From contig MU858087.1 in NCBI GenBank assembly GCA_033297075.1, positions 62,001 through 126,000 of the forward strand: a DNA stretch of 64,000 nucleotides, written 5' to 3'. Source of the DNA: Rhypophila decipiens. Lineage: Eukaryota > Ascomycota > Sordariomycetes > Sordariales > Naviculisporaceae. The notes beneath the pieces were generated by a model. It had not been told where the DNA came from. It did no database searches and worked only from the letters and a program-made list of their open reading frames with translations. Numbering within the stretch: position 1 is the stretch's first letter; each line of letters begins with the position of its first letter. Shown here in pieces: positions 36,299-47,329 of the stretch. A program made the translations under genes and the position numbers.

Positions 36299-39200
36299 TC
36301 ACTTATTGCCGTTGCCGTTATTGTCCCCCGACGACGACGACGACGTCAAAAACACGTTCGGAACCTTGGGGACCTGCGGCGAAAGCGGGTTATTCCTCGT
36401 AGACTCGTCTCGGGATCGACTGCCCGTCATCCTCCGCATCCGCGACCTCGTGCTCTGCGCCAACGGCTTGATCATATTGTCCAAAAAGAAAGAACCATCC
36501 CCCCCCCCCCCTCCTCCTCCTCCCCCGTGTCCCGTGTTAGGTCGCTCATCGTCCCCGTCCGAGAATACATCTTCGGTAAACTCATCGTCCGAGGTGAGCT
36601 CTCCGAATTGAGCATGGTACGACGCCGGTGCTGAAGGTGACGTGACTGATCTTGCGTGCAGCCCAGGCCGGGCAGCGCTGTTGATGGATGATGGTGGCGA
36701 CGGGCCCATGCCGATATTGAAGGCTCCCGGGGTCATTGTGTTCTGCGGCTCTCGGGGGAGCGCGACTGGGGGCCTGTCCAGGAAACCGTTCTGGAACGAG
36801 GTGTTTGTTGATGCTTGGTGCAGGATGGGGAGGATATGCTCGTCGTAAAGCTGTGCACCCGACTCAAAGGTGTCGGGCGAGAACTCGGTCACCGTTCTGG
36901 ACGATCTTCCGTCGCTGGGAGGGCTGGTGGACAAGTCGTCGAAGAAGTCGTCTAGACTGTCTAGTTTAGAGACCAGATCCCCCATGGGTGCATCGACACG
37001 GACGTCGTCCGACATCATGGTATCCGCCCGGTCCGATGTCGGGAAATATCCGTACGGAAACTCGTCAGTGTGGAACTCAACCTCGGGCGTCGGGGTCGGC
37101 TCAGTAGCGACGCCCTCTGCACTCTGGCACATGTAGAAAGCTGCGTGGATATTGGCCCTTGTCGAGTCAGTCTTTTTGGCTGGTGCGGGTATCGCCCAGC
37201 CCGAAGCCTCGGGAATGCCAAACAGACTCTGGGTGCGTTCATACTCCTTCCGGACAGTCTTGGAAGTCGATCGGGTCATGCTCATGCGGAGGTGGTGCTT
37301 GTCCATCGACGACCCAGACATGGTCATGATATTGTCAAGCACCTCTAGCGCTTCCATGCAATACTCTGTCTGCAGAAGGCGGAGCAATGGCGAAATCATG
37401 TCGGAGCCATGGCCGGCGATATCTGGCTTTTTCATGTCCACCTCTGCGATGATGACACACAGTATGCGCATCGTCTTTAACTTGACCCATGAGGTGGCGT
37501 TGGTCAAAAAGCCCATGAGCATCGTGATCATTCGGAAGTCCAGCTCAGAGTAGTAATAACTGCGGAGGGCCCCAAACAACTGGCCGACAAACTCTGTCCC
37601 AGACGCATATCTGGAGCCAAGGTAGCTGTCCAGGGCAACTGCAACACCCGTCAGGCCTTGTTGGTCTGCCACTGACGATAGAACTTCGGCCGTTTGCATG
37701 ACGGCCGAATCCGGCGAGTCTTGATCCATGGAACGCAAGAGCCTGGGAAGGTTAGCCATGATGGTAAAGAAAAGCCGACTGTGGTCACCGATCAGGCTGT
37801 CGCTTGGCAGCTGGATCAGACGTTCCAGCGTCCTTAGCGTAAGGTCAAGGCAGTTGGATGATCGAAGACCCTTGTAAAGTAGGGGCTGCAGGCCCTCGAA
37901 AACTCCGTCCCACTTGGAGGGTTGGCCATCAAACAGAATTCTCCTGACCACTGGTGAGTGGAAGTCGAGCTTGTCCAAGAATTCGTTCAACATCTCAACG
38001 GCTTCGAGGAACTCGCACTCGTTGATTGATTCCAGGCAGGCGCAAGTTGTCCAAAACAGCTGGGGAAATGTTATCAGTTTCTCGGCGTCAAGCTTGGCGA
38101 TCAGCGTTTTGAGTGTCGTCAGAATCTCCATGGAGAATGTCTGGATCTCCGTGTCATCGTCCGCGATGGTGTTGGACAGCCGAGCAAGCATATCTCCCAG
38201 CATATACTGGTCAAGTGATGTCAATATGCACCTGAAAATCTGAAAGGACCGGCATGCAAGGTGTCTGACAGGACACGACGTAGCCCAGGTTAATGACAGC
38301 CGGCCCCATTGTTCTTTTATGCCAGGGAAGGTGATTTCAAATGTCTTGACGACTTCGGTTGTCAGGTATTCCATGCTCGGCGGTACCTTGTTCTCTTGGC
38401 CATCCACCTTGCCATTGCTGTCCTCATATCCCCAAACCACCGACCTGTCATGGCGGCGTATGGCATCAATCAGACCCTCTATGGATTCTCTGGTGGCGGC
38501 TGGTGTATTGTCATCCAGCCCAGAGATTACCAGTTCGTGAATGAGATGGACGAGCATTTCACGCGCTTGTTCTTGGACAAGGGCAGTGTAGTGGTCCCAG
38601 AGCACCGTGACTACCTGGAGCAAGACAGGGACATTGTCAGCCACGAGGCTTACCGGTGCTACCATCAGATCCACGAGCAAAATGAGAGAAAGTTGGCCGA
38701 GCGAAAACCCGGCTTGTTTGGTACCGATGGGGAGAGCTTCCGAAAGGTCGGCGCAGTATGGCAGGTGGTTAATATCAGGCGGCGGAGGTACGGCTTCTCG
38801 CTTTTCGTTCGGGACCATGGCCTTGGGCGTAATTTGCAGCAAGAGGAACTCGACCACCTTGTTTCCTGGCGTGCTGTTTGTGCTTGCGAGGAACACGACG
38901 ATTTGCTTGGCGTACTCGACAAAGTTCTGTTCCCTGCGCTCCAAGCAAAGAGACATGATAAAGTCCAGAATCAACCTCACGTTGCCCGGGTGCGGCCCAG
39001 TGGCAAGCGCCTGCCAAAGGGCCTGGACTTCATTGTGCAGAGCTGCACTGGACTTGATGGTTATTTCCAGCAAGTTGGCAAGTAGGACATATGACTGCGC
39101 AATCGGCCCACCGTTGGGATCAACCTTTAACTCGACTGACTGGATCCAGGGGAGTATCACAGCGACCACGTTCCTCTGCGCTGCGGGCTGGAGATCCTTA

Positions 39201-42200
39201 AAGTAAAAAGTAAAATCGGAAAAGATGTGGAAAGCCAGCTCGGTATGTTGCTTCGCCAGCCTCTTGGATATCTCGAACTGCGCAAGCTTGTAGACGGCCT
39301 TGGTCTTGTCCGAGATGCTGATGTCGAAATCCTGGATCCTGGAGCTCCGGGCTTGCTGACGCTCTTCGACTGTCCTGAGAACATGAGCCGATTTGGATCG
39401 GATCTCGCTCTGGTCGTTGCCCAGCGTAAACAGACAGAGGCCCAGCAGCTTCCAGAATGGGCAGGGATAGTCTGGACGCTCCATGAGGACCTCGGTCACG
39501 ACGGTAAAATAGCTCTCCAGAACTTTGGGCACCTCGGCCAGATAGCATCTGGTGATACAATGCTCGACGAGATATGGGTATTCTTGGTTGTGCAAAATAA
39601 GGTTCTTGAGAGCTCTTCTGCCGATGACGTTCATACGGTCACTGCCCGAGTTGAAGATGGCCTCGATCCAGGCTAGCATCCGCCGCACATCAAAATGGAG
39701 AGACGCGCCACTCTCTGTGGTCACGCTGATTGGGCCTCCACAGAGGGCTGCCATGGCGCTGAGCGCTGCCGTCCGCAGATTTCTCTTTTCGATTTCCATG
39801 GCTGCAGTAAGGGTCCCTCGCTCACCCACGTTCTGCTGGTCAATCAGGGACTGCCTCATGTTCTCTTCCCGCGCCCGAATCTGCGGTTGGTTGGGTGAGA
39901 ACCCGCACCAGTCCTCCATCAAGGCGAAGGCCGACTTCCGGGCTTCAAAAGTCATCCACCTGGAAGGATCCCTGGTTCGGTTGATTCCTTCAAAGAGCTC
40001 TTCCATGAGGCCACAATAATGCCGTCTCAGTTTCTGGAACTCCCAATCCATCTGAACCTCCCCGTCCATCAGAAAGAGTTTCAGGTCTTTGGCATAAGAG
40101 ACGAGGTTTCCCAGCACCCAGTCATCTTCATAAACCTCGGGCAGCTTTAGGAAATGGGCTGTCAGTTTGTAAACATGCGTGATCTCGGTACGTAGAAGAT
40201 CCATTTTGCGGTTTCGACGCGGGACGCTGTTTGTGCGCTGATGGATACGGGCACGAGCCTCGTCGTTGCAACGTGATACATGCCCCTGAAGTTCTTCGAG
40301 GAGCGTGCGATAGATGTGAATGTTTATCGAGCCCATGGCAACCACGACGGCCTCTCTGACCGAGGTTGACGAAACAGAGAGAAGGGGGTTGAGATACTTG
40401 AATAGCGTCCGCGCTGATACTATCTTGTCGGCTGCCGAAGCATTCTTGGAACTCTTCCTGCCGTGTTGGCCATTCTGACTCCCGCCAGCTTGGAGGCTGC
40501 CAGGATCTGCAAGTGTGGTGCAAGCAAAAACAAGGTAAAGCTTCCACTGTTCGATCAGCACCTCGGGCTGGGCCGTCGGAGTCCTCCCAGTTAGACGAGC
40601 ACTACCGGGGTCAGATCCATAGTAGAGACCTCGAGAAGGCTCTGACAGGATTGTGATTGCCTTGTACATCTGCAATATCCTGTTGCATATGAGGTCACGG
40701 CCGATGGTGATGGTAAACGGACACTTGTCAAAGGCGATCCGGACAAAGTTGGGGAAGATCTTGAACCAGAGCGTAGTATCGTACGATACATCGCTAGTGC
40801 ACAGCTCTATAAGGGCACCCTGGTTGTTGGTGTTTTGCATGCCCCGCTGAAGCCTGCTGCGCTCAGCAACTGACAAATGCTCATCCTTGAAGTTCATGAC
40901 CTGCAGGGACTCGTTCTCCAGGATGTCTATCAGCCTTGGCGTGTCTTTATCATGACCGCTCGATTTCCGGAGGGCCGCGTCAAACTCGGTGATCAACCGC
41001 AGCACATTGATGGCGTAGTACCGAACCCTCCGAGATTGGGAGCAAAGGAAAAACAGCCCGTGGGCCTCGACTTGGTCAACCTCGGCCCAGATCCCCGAGA
41101 GATCGAGCTTGATCCCTCGCTTGTCGGCGCCACCGGCCTCGTTGGATTCCCCAGCAGCCTCCTTGGTTTTCTGTCTTATCTCCTCGATCCAAATGTGAAG
41201 AAGCTCGACATAGAGCATCAAGGTCTTTTCAATGTGGCCAGGTCCAAGCATGCCCCCATCCGACATTGTGGAGTATCGGTCGTCAAAGTTGAAGATAAAG
41301 CGGGCAAATCCCATTGTGACTTGCTGAGCATGAGATTGGCGAGCAATCGCTTTCAACGACTGGGCTGAGGATTCTGCTATGTTGGGCTGCACATGCGCAG
41401 TCCCGGTACAGAGCAATTTGATGAGCGTATTGAAGGGAATATCTGGAGAAAGACACCGCGGCAAAGCCTGCACCGCGACGTGTAGAAGCTCGTAGAATGC
41501 GTGCTTCTGCTCGAATACAGTGGGGTGGTCATCTCGACTGGTCGAAAACTTGAACGTGTCGCTGATGGGTGTCTTGGGCCCAGGGCTGTTGAACTTTTCA
41601 TCCAAGGCTGCTTGTCCACCAAAAGCGTCATCGCACACGATGATGATCTTGCCGAGTATGTCACAGAACCTGGTATAATACTCCCTCACGATATCGCTCA
41701 AGGACGAGACCAGCATGGGCCTGAAGACATTTTCATCACCCTTGGTGACAGCGGATGGAGCTGGCATGGGCGGTCGAGAGCCGAGAACCGGCGAACTAGG
41801 CACGCGGTCTGGGACCGGGGGCGAGTATGCCTGAGGGAAGGGAGGCCGGCCTTGATCACGCTTCTCGAGATCGGTCATTACGACGAGGAAAGCGCGGATC
41901 CCGACCACGATCTTGTCGGGATCCAGCTGCTCAATCTTGAGATCTTTATTAGACATGAAGTGATCGGCATTGACCAAAGGGAAGATGATGTTTCGGAAGC
42001 AGTACTCAGGGTGCTTGTAGCCTATAATCCGAATGATTTGGATGATGGGATCGATAACGACGGAATCACCAGCGCTGAACGACTTTTTGGTATTGGGAAG
42101 GACCAGTTTCAGGACGTCGTCCAGCTTTTTGGTGGTCCCGGCTGCGCCATCAGTGGTCCGATAAAGGTATGTCCACACGAGTCTGGAAATGACTTGCAAG

Positions 42201-43969
42201 CACAACGGCCTGGTGAATTTATCTTTGAGCCTGGACTGCAGTGGGTATAGCAACTGCATCCACTGGCTGGCAAAGGCATCGGGCGGTGAGACGCAGAGCA
42301 TTGTAGCTGTAAGTGGGAACGTATATGGCCAGTGCCGTGGTTTCAAAAACATGGATTGCAGTCGTGGGCCGATGGTTGAGAGCACTTCGCCCCATTTGGG
42401 GTTGGCAATGTCGGCGTTGGTGGCTTTAGCGGCCACGGGGAGGACAAGCATTTCGAGTACTTGGCAGAAGGCAGTCTTGACCTTTGGCCCGTGGGACCTG
42501 CCAAACAGTCTACCGAGAGAAGCCATGAACTCGCAGGACTGTTCCCAGGCCTCCTGGGGTCGCAGCCGAATCCGAATGTGCTTCATGCCTCCTAATACAA
42601 GCTCCATCTTTTGCTCTGTATCACGGGTGGAACCCGATGCGCCTTTGGCTGCCAAGTCTTGGAGGGAGCGGTCCAGGTCCGTCAGGAACCGTTCGGTCAC
42701 GCTGCTGAAATTGAGCTCACTCATGGCGCCCAGCAACTGGGCAAATAAATTCCAGTTGGCAAGCTTCAGAGAAGAGGCCAAAAGCTGATCGGTTTCGGAT
42801 ATCTTGAGCTGGCCAAATATTATGTTTTCCAGCTTCTCTTCCATCTCTGTGGTAATAGAGGCCAGAGTACTCTGCCTCATGACCTCCAGCAGAACACGAC
42901 AAAGAATGTAAATGGAGACAGTCGAGCGGCGTTCGGCCTGAGCCACAAACTCCTGTCTCGCAGCGAGCGATGTTTGCCCGCCTGGGTGAGCATCCGAACT
43001 GCTATTAGCAGCGGCAACTTGTACAGGCTCCGTGTTTCGTCTTTGCAACGGGCCGGGGACGAGGGGTGGTTGATTTCGACTCTGTTGGAGCTGAGCCCGC
43101 GCGTCGTTGGCGGCATCACTCTTGCTCTTCCTCCAGAGCATCATGGAATCTATCAACGGCTTGGGCTTTTGTTTGGCAATATGGCCCAGGGCGACTATAA
43201 GGTGGTCAAACGAATCATCTACTCCAGGGCCACAAATCTGCTCGACATCAGGCTCCGGGTCGAAGGGGACCGTGATGCACTCGTTCAGCTTCTCCTCGGC
43301 CTGTGCAATAAATGATGTGAAGAGGACATGGAGAGCATACTCTCCAACAGTTTTCTGCTCGTCCTTGTGATTGCGGGACGAATGGGAGTGATTGTGCGCA
43401 TGGTCCCGCCGAGACTTTCCACTGTGTATTCGCTCCAGCGTGGCCGAGGCTGCGGTTGTGCCCGACAGCGAGGTCCCAGGTCTCGATCCTACGGCGTTGT
43501 CGCCGTCCATGCGCGAAAAGGACTGCATCATGTCGGGTCTATCGGGCGCAATGCCGGAGCCAGCGGCAGCAATCATCTGAGGACTGAGAGGACTCGACCC
43601 GGAACTGGCCAGGCTTCCGTTCCTGGAATGCTGGATGCCTATGCCGTGTACAATCGAAGTCTGCCGGTGATGGCCATACGATGACGACTTGGGGTCGACG
43701 ACGCGTTCAATGACACCCCCGAGTGCGGCGGACCTCGATGCGGGCGGGACATGGACTCGCTGATGATGGAGCGAACCGGCGGGCGAGATTGGGTTTTCGG
43801 ATCGTTGGACCTTTTCGATTGAGGATTCGCGCGAGTGGGCGGCAACCGGCCTCAAGGTGTGCTGCCAATCTTCATCTTCCTCGTCCAGTCTGGAGACGGC
43901 ACGCGGCGAGAACTTGAATTGCTCTTGGTCTGGCAGCGTCTGGGACGGAGCTGCTGTACCGGTCAGCAT
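36299..43969 (-). CDS. TAO3: cell morphogenesis protein Tao3/Pag1 (Furry/Mor2 family)
   Basis: Giant scaffold of the RAM/MOR network, which activates the NDR kinase Cbk1/Orb6/Cot1 for polarised growth and cell separation at hyphal tips and septa. One uninterrupted frame of 2,556 codons is typical of the family. The N-terminal 250 residues are Ser/His/Pro-rich and disordered. The conserved Furry N-terminal region starts near KTVGEYALHVLFTSFIAQAEEKLNECI and continues through HEAT-like helices (PEYCFRNIIFPLVNADHF, ALPRCLSPDIPFNTLIKLLC). Middle and C-terminal Mor2 domains follow (HCITRCYLAEVPKVLESYF, EFLEAVEMLNEFLDKLDF). The tail carries Ser/Pro-rich stretches and a poly-Gly run encoded by a C homopolymer (about 36500-36530 on the plus strand). 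An in-frame stop lies about 36 nt upstream of the chosen ATG, supporting this start unless a spliced upstream exon exists. Confidence 0.93.
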   Translation of the reverse strand: MLTGTAAPSQTLPDQEQFKFSPRAVSRLDEEDEDWQHTLRPVAAHSRESSIEKVQRSENPISPAGSLHHQRVHVPPASRSAALGGVIERVVDPKSSSYGHHRQTSIVHGIGIQHSRNGSLASSGSSPLSPQMIAAAGSGIAPDRPDMMQSFSRMDGDNAVGSRPGTSLSGTTAASATLERIHSGKSRRDHAHNHSHSSRNHKDEQKTVGEYALHVLFTSFIAQAEEKLNECITVPFDPEPDVEQICGPGVDDSFDHLIVALGHIAKQKPKPLIDSMMLWRKSKSDAANDARAQLQQSRNQPPLVPGPLQRRNTEPVQVAAANSSSDAHPGGQTSLAARQEFVAQAERRSTVSIYILCRVLLEVMRQSTLASITTEMEEKLENIIFGQLKISETDQLLASSLKLANWNLFAQLLGAMSELNFSSVTERFLTDLDRSLQDLAAKGASGSTRDTEQKMELVLGGMKHIRIRLRPQEAWEQSCEFMASLGRLFGRSHGPKVKTAFCQVLEMLVLPVAAKATNADIANPKWGEVLSTIGPRLQSMFLKPRHWPYTFPLTATMLCVSPPDAFASQWMQLLYPLQSRLKDKFTRPLCLQVISRLVWTYLYRTTDGAAGTTKKLDDVLKLVLPNTKKSFSAGDSVVIDPIIQIIRIIGYKHPEYCFRNIIFPLVNADHFMSNKDLKIEQLDPDKIVVGIRAFLVVMTDLEKRDQGRPPFPQAYSPPVPDRVPSSPVLGSRPPMPAPSAVTKGDENVFRPMLVSSLSDIVREYYTRFCDILGKIIIVCDDAFGGQAALDEKFNSPGPKTPISDTFKFSTSRDDHPTVFEQKHAFYELLHVAVQALPRCLSPDIPFNTLIKLLCTGTAHVQPNIAESSAQSLKAIARQSHAQQVTMGFARFIFNFDDRYSTMSDGGMLGPGHIEKTLMLYVELLHIWIEEIRQKTKEAAGESNEAGGADKRGIKLDLSGIWAEVDQVEAHGLFFLCSQSRRVRYYAINVLRLITEFDAALRKSSGHDKDTPRLIDILENESLQVMNFKDEHLSVAERSRLQRGMQNTNNQGALIELCTSDVSYDTTLWFKIFPNFVRIAFDKCPFTITIGRDLICNRILQMYKAITILSEPSRGLYYGSDPGSARLTGRTPTAQPEVLIEQWKLYLVFACTTLADPGSLQAGGSQNGQHGRKSSKNASAADKIVSARTLFKYLNPLLSVSSTSVREAVVVAMGSINIHIYRTLLEELQGHVSRCNDEARARIHQRTNSVPRRNRKMDLLRTEITHVYKLTAHFLKLPEVYEDDWVLGNLVSYAKDLKLFLMDGEVQMDWEFQKLRRHYCGLMEELFEGINRTRDPSRWMTFEARKSAFALMEDWCGFSPNQPQIRAREENMRQSLIDQQNVGERGTLTAAMEIEKRNLRTAALSAMAALCGGPISVTTESGASLHFDVRRMLAWIEAIFNSGSDRMNVIGRRALKNLILHNQEYPYLVEHCITRCYLAEVPKVLESYFTVVTEVLMERPDYPCPFWKLLGLCLFTLGNDQSEIRSKSAHVLRTVEERQQARSSRIQDFDISISDKTKAVYKLAQFEISKRLAKQHTELAFHIFSDFTFYFKDLQPAAQRNVVAVILPWIQSVELKVDPNGGPIAQSYVLLANLLEITIKSSAALHNEVQALWQALATGPHPGNVRLILDFIMSLCLERREQNFVEYAKQIVVFLASTNSTPGNKVVEFLLLQITPKAMVPNEKREAVPPPPDINHLPYCADLSEALPIGTKQAGFSLGQLSLILLVDLMVAPVSLVADNVPVLLQVVTVLWDHYTALVQEQAREMLVHLIHELVISGLDDNTPAATRESIEGLIDAIRRHDRSVVWGYEDSNGKVDGQENKVPPSMEYLTTEVVKTFEITFPGIKEQWGRLSLTWATSCPVRHLACRSFQIFRCILTSLDQYMLGDMLARLSNTIADDDTEIQTFSMEILTTLKTLIAKLDAEKLITFPQLFWTTCACLESINECEFLEAVEMLNEFLDKLDFHSPVVRRILFDGQPSKWDGVFEGLQPLLYKGLRSSNCLDLTLRTLERLIQLPSDSLIGDHSRLFFTIMANLPRLLRSMDQDSPDSAVMQTAEVLSSVADQQGLTGVAVALDSYLGSRYASGTEFVGQLFGALRSYYYSELDFRMITMLMGFLTNATSWVKLKTMRILCVIIAEVDMKKPDIAGHGSDMISPLLRLLQTEYCMEALEVLDNIMTMSGSSMDKHHLRMSMTRSTSKTVRKEYERTQSLFGIPEASGWAIPAPAKKTDSTRANIHAAFYMCQSAEGVATEPTPTPEVEFHTDEFPYGYFPTSDRADTMMSDDVRVDAPMGDLVSKLDSLDDFFDDLSTSPPSDGRSSRTVTEFSPDTFESGAQLYDEHILPILHQASTNTSFQNGFLDRPPVALPREPQNTMTPGAFNIGMGPSPPSSINSAARPGLHARSVTSPSAPASYHAQFGELTSDDEFTEDVFSDGDDERPNTGHGGGGGGGGGDGSFFLDNMIKPLAQSTRSRMRRMTGSRSRDESTRNNPLSPQVPKVPNVFLTSSSSSGDNNGNGNK

Positions 43970-46900
43970 GACTGTCCGTCGGCTAGGTGGAGATACCGGC
44001 GTATTTCAATGCTCGAGCGTATTGCCGTATTGCATAGACGCCGGTCCATATGTCAAACTTTGTTTGCGCCGCAGAGGCTCGACTTTTTTGGGGGTTGCGT
44101 AGCTGGCGGCCTGGCTCTGGCCAAAGCAAAATGCCTAGATCCAGCATTAGGAGAACCTGCCAAACGCTGTGCCTGCACAAGGCAACCTAGCCATCGACAC
44201 GGGCGTCGGTGCGGGCGGGTGCGGGACTTGGGGTGCATGCGGTCTGCCATCCCGTGGACGCCAAGACATGAAAACCCCTATAAGATGGCATCCGAAGTTG
44301 GAACCAAAATTACAACTCAGCCATTTTCCCAGTGTCTCAAGTGTCTCATGGTTGAATAGCTCATCCAAACAAGTTTATGCGACCGGGCACCGAGCCCGGG
44401 AATATCTAAAGTCTCTGAACAGAAAAGGGGGCTTGCCCCATGGCTGGCTCACAATGACTTGAGAGGCAGCAGAGATAGGGATATCATGGCACATGGTCCG
44501 AGTGACCTGTGGTGGTACCCCAGTGGCTGGATGCAAGGGACAACAGGAACTGAGGGCCTATCACCGCTTCCAGAAACAGCGTTAATACTTGAGGGTTCAG
44601 GAACCGTTGTCAATCATCCAATCGCAAGACACCCGTTGAGGGCCTTCCTGTTGGAGGTACTGTAGACAGTATGTCTGTGTTTTGACTTTGGGAACGATGA
44701 GCCAACACTTTTCTCAATATCAGATGGTAATTATCTGGCTCGTCCAAATCGTCGTCGGCATGATACGGGTTAAGTCTCTTGCGACGAGAAAGCGACACTG
44801 GATGCATTGACACTCGAGACGGGTACGTATTACCGCACATGCGCAGCTCGACACACCGAAGCGCGGACTACATATCGGCACAGGTGAGCAAGTTGTTAGT
44901 TCCGAGACAGCGAAGACCCGAGATGCTCTCATACGTGAAATTCTATTAGTTTGAGGCCAGATTTACACTACGTATCCCAAAACTAGATATAGTAATTTGA
45001 TCGAGAATTTTCTACTGATATCTCTGCAGATTGGATTTGTCTGGATAGTTGGCACAACATTTAACTGGCGCAGACGACACAGTAAGCAGCTGACCAAGTT
45101 GCCGGTACGGGTCACTGGGCGGGAAATGTTCCTTACCTAGGTGAATCGTTTCTACGTAAAACCTTGTCCCGGCCTCTTGAGCTCTTAAGAAATGTTCGGC
45201 GATTTTACTACATCCCTCGGAATCCCGATCATGGTCGGCAGATTTTGGCTCTCCGAGCCGCCTGACCCTCGATCCTCCGGGTACTACAGGTGAGGTGATG
45301 TACTGTACATACGGATGTGCGGTACAAATCAGACCTGTAGAACAAGAAAGCACGCACTATTATTGGAGAGACTTTGCATCAACAAGTTCTTGGGCTTCTC
45401 TTCGGTGACAGATTTTCCAATACTGTACTGTAGTCTGTACCCCACGCTCAGCCAGATATAGATAACCAGAACGACCTATCAGGTTGAGAACCGATGCTTG
45501 TTGGCAAAGATGTGAATTGTGTGGTGATGTGAGGAGACCCCACATTAAGCCCTGGGGGAGGGGGTAGAAAAGGAGATCGTAGCGATCGAGGGTATTCGTG
45601 CAGGTCAGCTTTACAGCATCTAAAATTGATACCGGCAAGATTTCTGTTGGCAGTGCCTGCCAGGCACGCCAGGATCGAGGCATTGCGCTGTTAATGTTAT
45701 ATCTACTCAGAGTCGGCGGCAACGGCCTGCATATGGCTGGTGGATTGCAGGTCGGGGTGAGTCCACTCCGAGGCGTTTATCGCAGTGTTCTTCATCCACA
45801 AGCTGATCTTCGGGAGAGCTACACGGCAAGGACATGGAAGGACCAAGCCGCTTTCTGCACTGTATTCAAAATTGATGCAACGGACACAGCTGCCACGCAT
45901 GATCTCCCAAGGAATCCTGAGGTTCATATGGCAATGCTGGCTTGTCTGGATACTGCGATGTTGGCAATGATAGGGGTCCGGGTTGTCTTTACCAGTATCT
46001 ATCTGACTCGAGTTGAGACAGGCCCCAGATCGATATATAAAGCACACGACCTCGTCGTCTTTTCCGCTTGCCGGTATCCTCTTCCCCGATACCGCGAATA
46101 GTGGAAACGGAGAACTGGGCCGGTCCGCATACGAATCATGTTCTTTGGTCAACTGACAAGAGCCAAGATGCTGATGGATGCACTCGCAACTAGAACTACC
46201 AGGGGACGAATTGCCGTGATCGAGACCGCACCCGCCGGCCGGGACAGGTTCATGCTTGCTTCGAGCTTCTCTGTGGTTCTGTTGGAACCACCCACCTCTT
46301 CAGAGTTTGGAACTGCATGCGTGCGTGACTGTGTGTGGGTTATCATTGTGGATTTATGTGCCCCGTACAAGGCTCTGTACAAAAAAAGTCAGTCTTGCAG
46401 TCAGCGAGGACAGATAAAAGGATACTTAGGAGATGTACAGAGGGGGCGGGGTAACAGCCTGTATGGAGACTCATTGCCCCCAGTGTTTTCCCTGCGATAT
46501 CTTCTGTTCCTGCCTACCCATCGCGTAATCCCGTACGTCTTCTTGCACACAGACTCAGTCCCGAGTAGGTAATCCCTACTGCCCCTTTCCGTATCTGTGT
46601 TCCGTGCATGGAAGCGAGGGTTCCTCGCTACCTAGGGCCCATTGATCGTCGGCAAAGAGCTGTTAGTGGTATCCCCGGTTTGCATGAATTGAACGGTTGG
46701 GCGGTGCCAACGAATTGAGAAGGAGCCGCTGCGACCCCAACAGGCCCCATCTGGAAGTGGTGCGAAAACCCGCAAGTCCGGGCTTTGGGACCCTAGTACT
46801 GTCCCCCGGCATGTGTCAATGAGCAGCGCAATCTGTCGACTGACTTTGCTGTCGAGGACCACATTAAATTTCCCGCCTGCTTCCTTCTACCACGACCACA

Positions 46901-47329
46901 TCTTCCATCCCCCCTTTCGCTTACGTGGTGCAGTTGGTGCAGTTGGTGTCGTCAATTCTCTTCGGCCTTCTTTTTCCTCAAGTCGCCCTTTTTTTCGCGA
47001 CTCCTTTTCGTCTTTACTGCTGGCCTGCAACCAAGCGTCTTCCTGCGCCGCAGCCAGCGTGTTACTTGTCCTTTCTGCAGCTGTCGTCCATACTCTCGAC
47101 CGACCTCGCTTTTCTTACCGAAGCCAGTCGTCCGTAATCCTGCTGCCGCTTGATTTCTCGCCGACGCTCCCGTCCAGCACAACACGTCTAGGTGTTCATC
47201 CGCCGGTTCGCCCGAGGTATTCACCGTCTCTGTCAAGGTATCGCACACATTGCGGTCATATATATATCTCCGATCTTCTGAGGTGAAGGGCGCCCGTATC
47301 CGCGCAGGGCTTCCCACCAACCTTTTACA
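43970..47329. other. long divergent intergenic region (TAO3 / CPR)
   Basis: About 3.4 kb shared upstream DNA of TAO3 (minus strand) and the P450 reductase (plus strand). The last 500 bases before the reductase are pyrimidine-rich (for example 46880-47200), as in many fungal promoters and leaders. A tatataaag run lies near 46034. No gene motif was found in the short open frames. Confidence 0.5.
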